DNA of 64,000 nucleotides from positions 186,001-250,000 of the forward strand of contig CAVPBN010000046.1 of assembly GCA_963701815.1 (NCBI GenBank), written 5' to 3'. Every line of letters begins with the position of its first letter. Position 1 is the stretch's first letter. The stretch is from AP-15 sp963701815 (lineage in GTDB: Bacteria; Pseudomonadota; Alphaproteobacteria; ATCC43930; CGMCC-115725). Shown here in pieces: positions 63,045 through 64,000 of this stretch. A model generated the notes under the pieces. The model was not told where the DNA came from. It saw only the letters and a program-made list of their open reading frames with translations, and did not search any database. The translations under genes and the position numbers were made by a program.

Positions 63045-64000
63045 ATGAGCCCGTCGGACGCCGCGTGGCAACAATTGATCTCCGCAATGCACGCGTCCGG
63101 CCGCAAGGCGGCGCTCGCGATCACCGGGGGCGGCAGCGGGGCGGTCGGCGAGTTGCTTCGTGTTCCCGGCGGCTCCCGGCTGCTGATCGAGGCGCAAATT
63201 CCCTACGACGCGCAGGCGCTTGCGGCGTTTCTCGGCTTTGCGCCGGCACAGGCGTGCAGCGCCGACACCGCAATCGCGATGGCGCGAACCGCACGGGCGC
63301 GCGCCGCCAGGCTGGTGCCGGCGGGCACCGATCTGGTCGGCCTCGGCGCGACGGCGGCGCTGGTCAGCGATCGCCCGCGTAAAGGCGAGCATCGGTTTCA
63401 CATCGCATTCGCCAACTCCGCCGGCATCGCGCACTGCACTTGCGTGATGGCCAAGGGCCGACGTGATCGCGCCGCCGAAGAAGACCTCGTTTCGCGCGCG
63501 ATCGTCCTGTGGCTGGCCCGCGCATGCGGGATTGCCGCACCGTCGCCGAAGAGCCTGCTCGATGCGGATGAACATTTTGCGGAGACGGTCGTCGCGGCCG
63601 TGGATACGATCGATCAGCTCCTGGCGGGCGAGCTCGATCGCGTCACCGTCCAGCCCGATGGCCAAATGATGCTGTCGGCGCCGCAGCCCTTTGTGCTGTT
63701 CCCAGGTTCTTTCAACCCGTTGCACGAGGGACATGTGTTGCTGGCGCGGGTCGCCGAAGAGCTCAGGCAGCAGCCCCTGGCGTTCGAAATCTCCGTCACC
63801 AACGTCGACAAGCCGCCGCTGGCGGGCGAGACGGTGAGACACCGGCTCGCGCAATTCGCCTGGAAGTCGCCGGTCGAACTCACGCGAGCGCCCACCTTCC
63901 TCGAAAAGTCGCGCTTGTTTCCGAGGACGACGTTTGTGATCGGCGCGGATACGGCGGAGCGGCTGGTCGCGCCGAAATATTACGGCGACGACGAGCTCAG
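63045..64000 (+). CDS. CinA-like domain fused to nucleotidylyltransferase, 3'-partial
   Basis: The frame is open from ATG 63045 to the right edge (318 codons), so the end is missing. Residues 1-160 resemble the CinA C-terminal/PncC fold: AALAITGGGSGAVGELLRVP, GGSRLLIEAQIPYDAQALAA, VGLGATAALVSDRPRKGEHR, AEEDLVSRAIVLWLARACGI. The nucleophile region differs from the usual AESCTGG. From about residue 215 a HIGH-type nucleotidylyltransferase begins: FVLFPGSFNPLHEGHVLLAR and TFVIGADTAERL. The same pairing occurs in plant and bacterial proteins of unknown role; NAD-related nucleotide chemistry is an inference. Preceded by 235 bp without a gene. Confidence 0.82.
   Translation, partial: MSPSDAAWQQLISAMHASGRKAALAITGGGSGAVGELLRVPGGSRLLIEAQIPYDAQALAAFLGFAPAQACSADTAIAMARTARARAARLVPAGTDLVGLGATAALVSDRPRKGEHRFHIAFANSAGIAHCTCVMAKGRRDRAAEEDLVSRAIVLWLARACGIAAPSPKSLLDADEHFAETVVAAVDTIDQLLAGELDRVTVQPDGQMMLSAPQPFVLFPGSFNPLHEGHVLLARVAEELRQQPLAFEISVTNVDKPPLAGETVRHRLAQFAWKSPVELTRAPTFLEKSRLFPRTTFVIGADTAERLVAPKYYGDDEL

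Overview
GC-rich chromosomal segment of an alphaproteobacterium, probably close to the Rhodospirillales. This is inferred from gene content, not a tree: a metX-metW pair divergent from a chorismate mutase / hisC / tyrA cluster, DUF2125 and DUF1194 proteins, phaA-phaB, and a 52-residue basic protein of alphaproteobacterial type. Coding density is high. An unusual number of conserved genes carry one-base frameshifts, densest at 4.2-9.7 kb, which looks more like uncorrected assembly indels than decay.

1-15 kb, central metabolism and housekeeping: glycerate 2-kinase (5' end cut by the window), pyruvate kinase, a glycosyltransferase-VTT membrane fusion, the reverse-strand glycolate oxidase genes glcD-glcE-glcF, L36, recN-ligA (ATGA overlap), an orphan TonB-like protein and an Nramp metal transporter. 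Glycolate oxidase, glycerate kinase and pyruvate kinase together outline glycolate/glyoxylate to glycerate to pyruvate. A 171-bp palindromic MITE-like element fills the glcD-glcE gap.

15-31.7 kb, accessory catabolic and detoxification genes: amidase, glutathionyl-hydroquinone reductase, SDR, two GSTs, acyl-CoA dehydrogenase, VOC protein, class III CoA-transferase, dihydropyrimidinase-type hydrolase, HpaB-type flavin hydroxylase, a methyltransferase, and a luciferase-like monooxygenase with two CMD/peroxidase-like partners. A transposase relic lies at 21.8-22.0 kb.

32.0-34.65 kb, a decayed integrative element in tRNA-Ser(GCU): a perfect 56-bp direct repeat ending in the anticodon stem-loop, clustered TTGGCACCC repeats inside both ends, an integrase C-terminal relic and one orphan substrate-binding protein.

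34.8-51 kb, mixed chromosomal genes: zincin-like protein, pterin dehydratase, PagL-like protein, an internally duplicated outer-membrane-type protein, two proline iminopeptidases, DUF1194, an ECF sigma factor, a GFA protein, two MFS transporters, amidohydrolase, FMN 2-hydroxyacid dehydrogenase, and a divergent chaC/gloB glutathione pair.

51-64 kb: aromatic amino acid cluster (chorismate mutase, hisC, tyrA), methionine genes (metX-metW), polyhydroxybutyrate genes (phaB, phaA) with a 20-bp minisatellite at the phaA stop, an HpcH-type aldolase, an NMT1-type binding protein divergent from an AraC regulator, and at the right edge a 3'-truncated gene fusing a CinA-like domain to a nucleotidylyltransferase.
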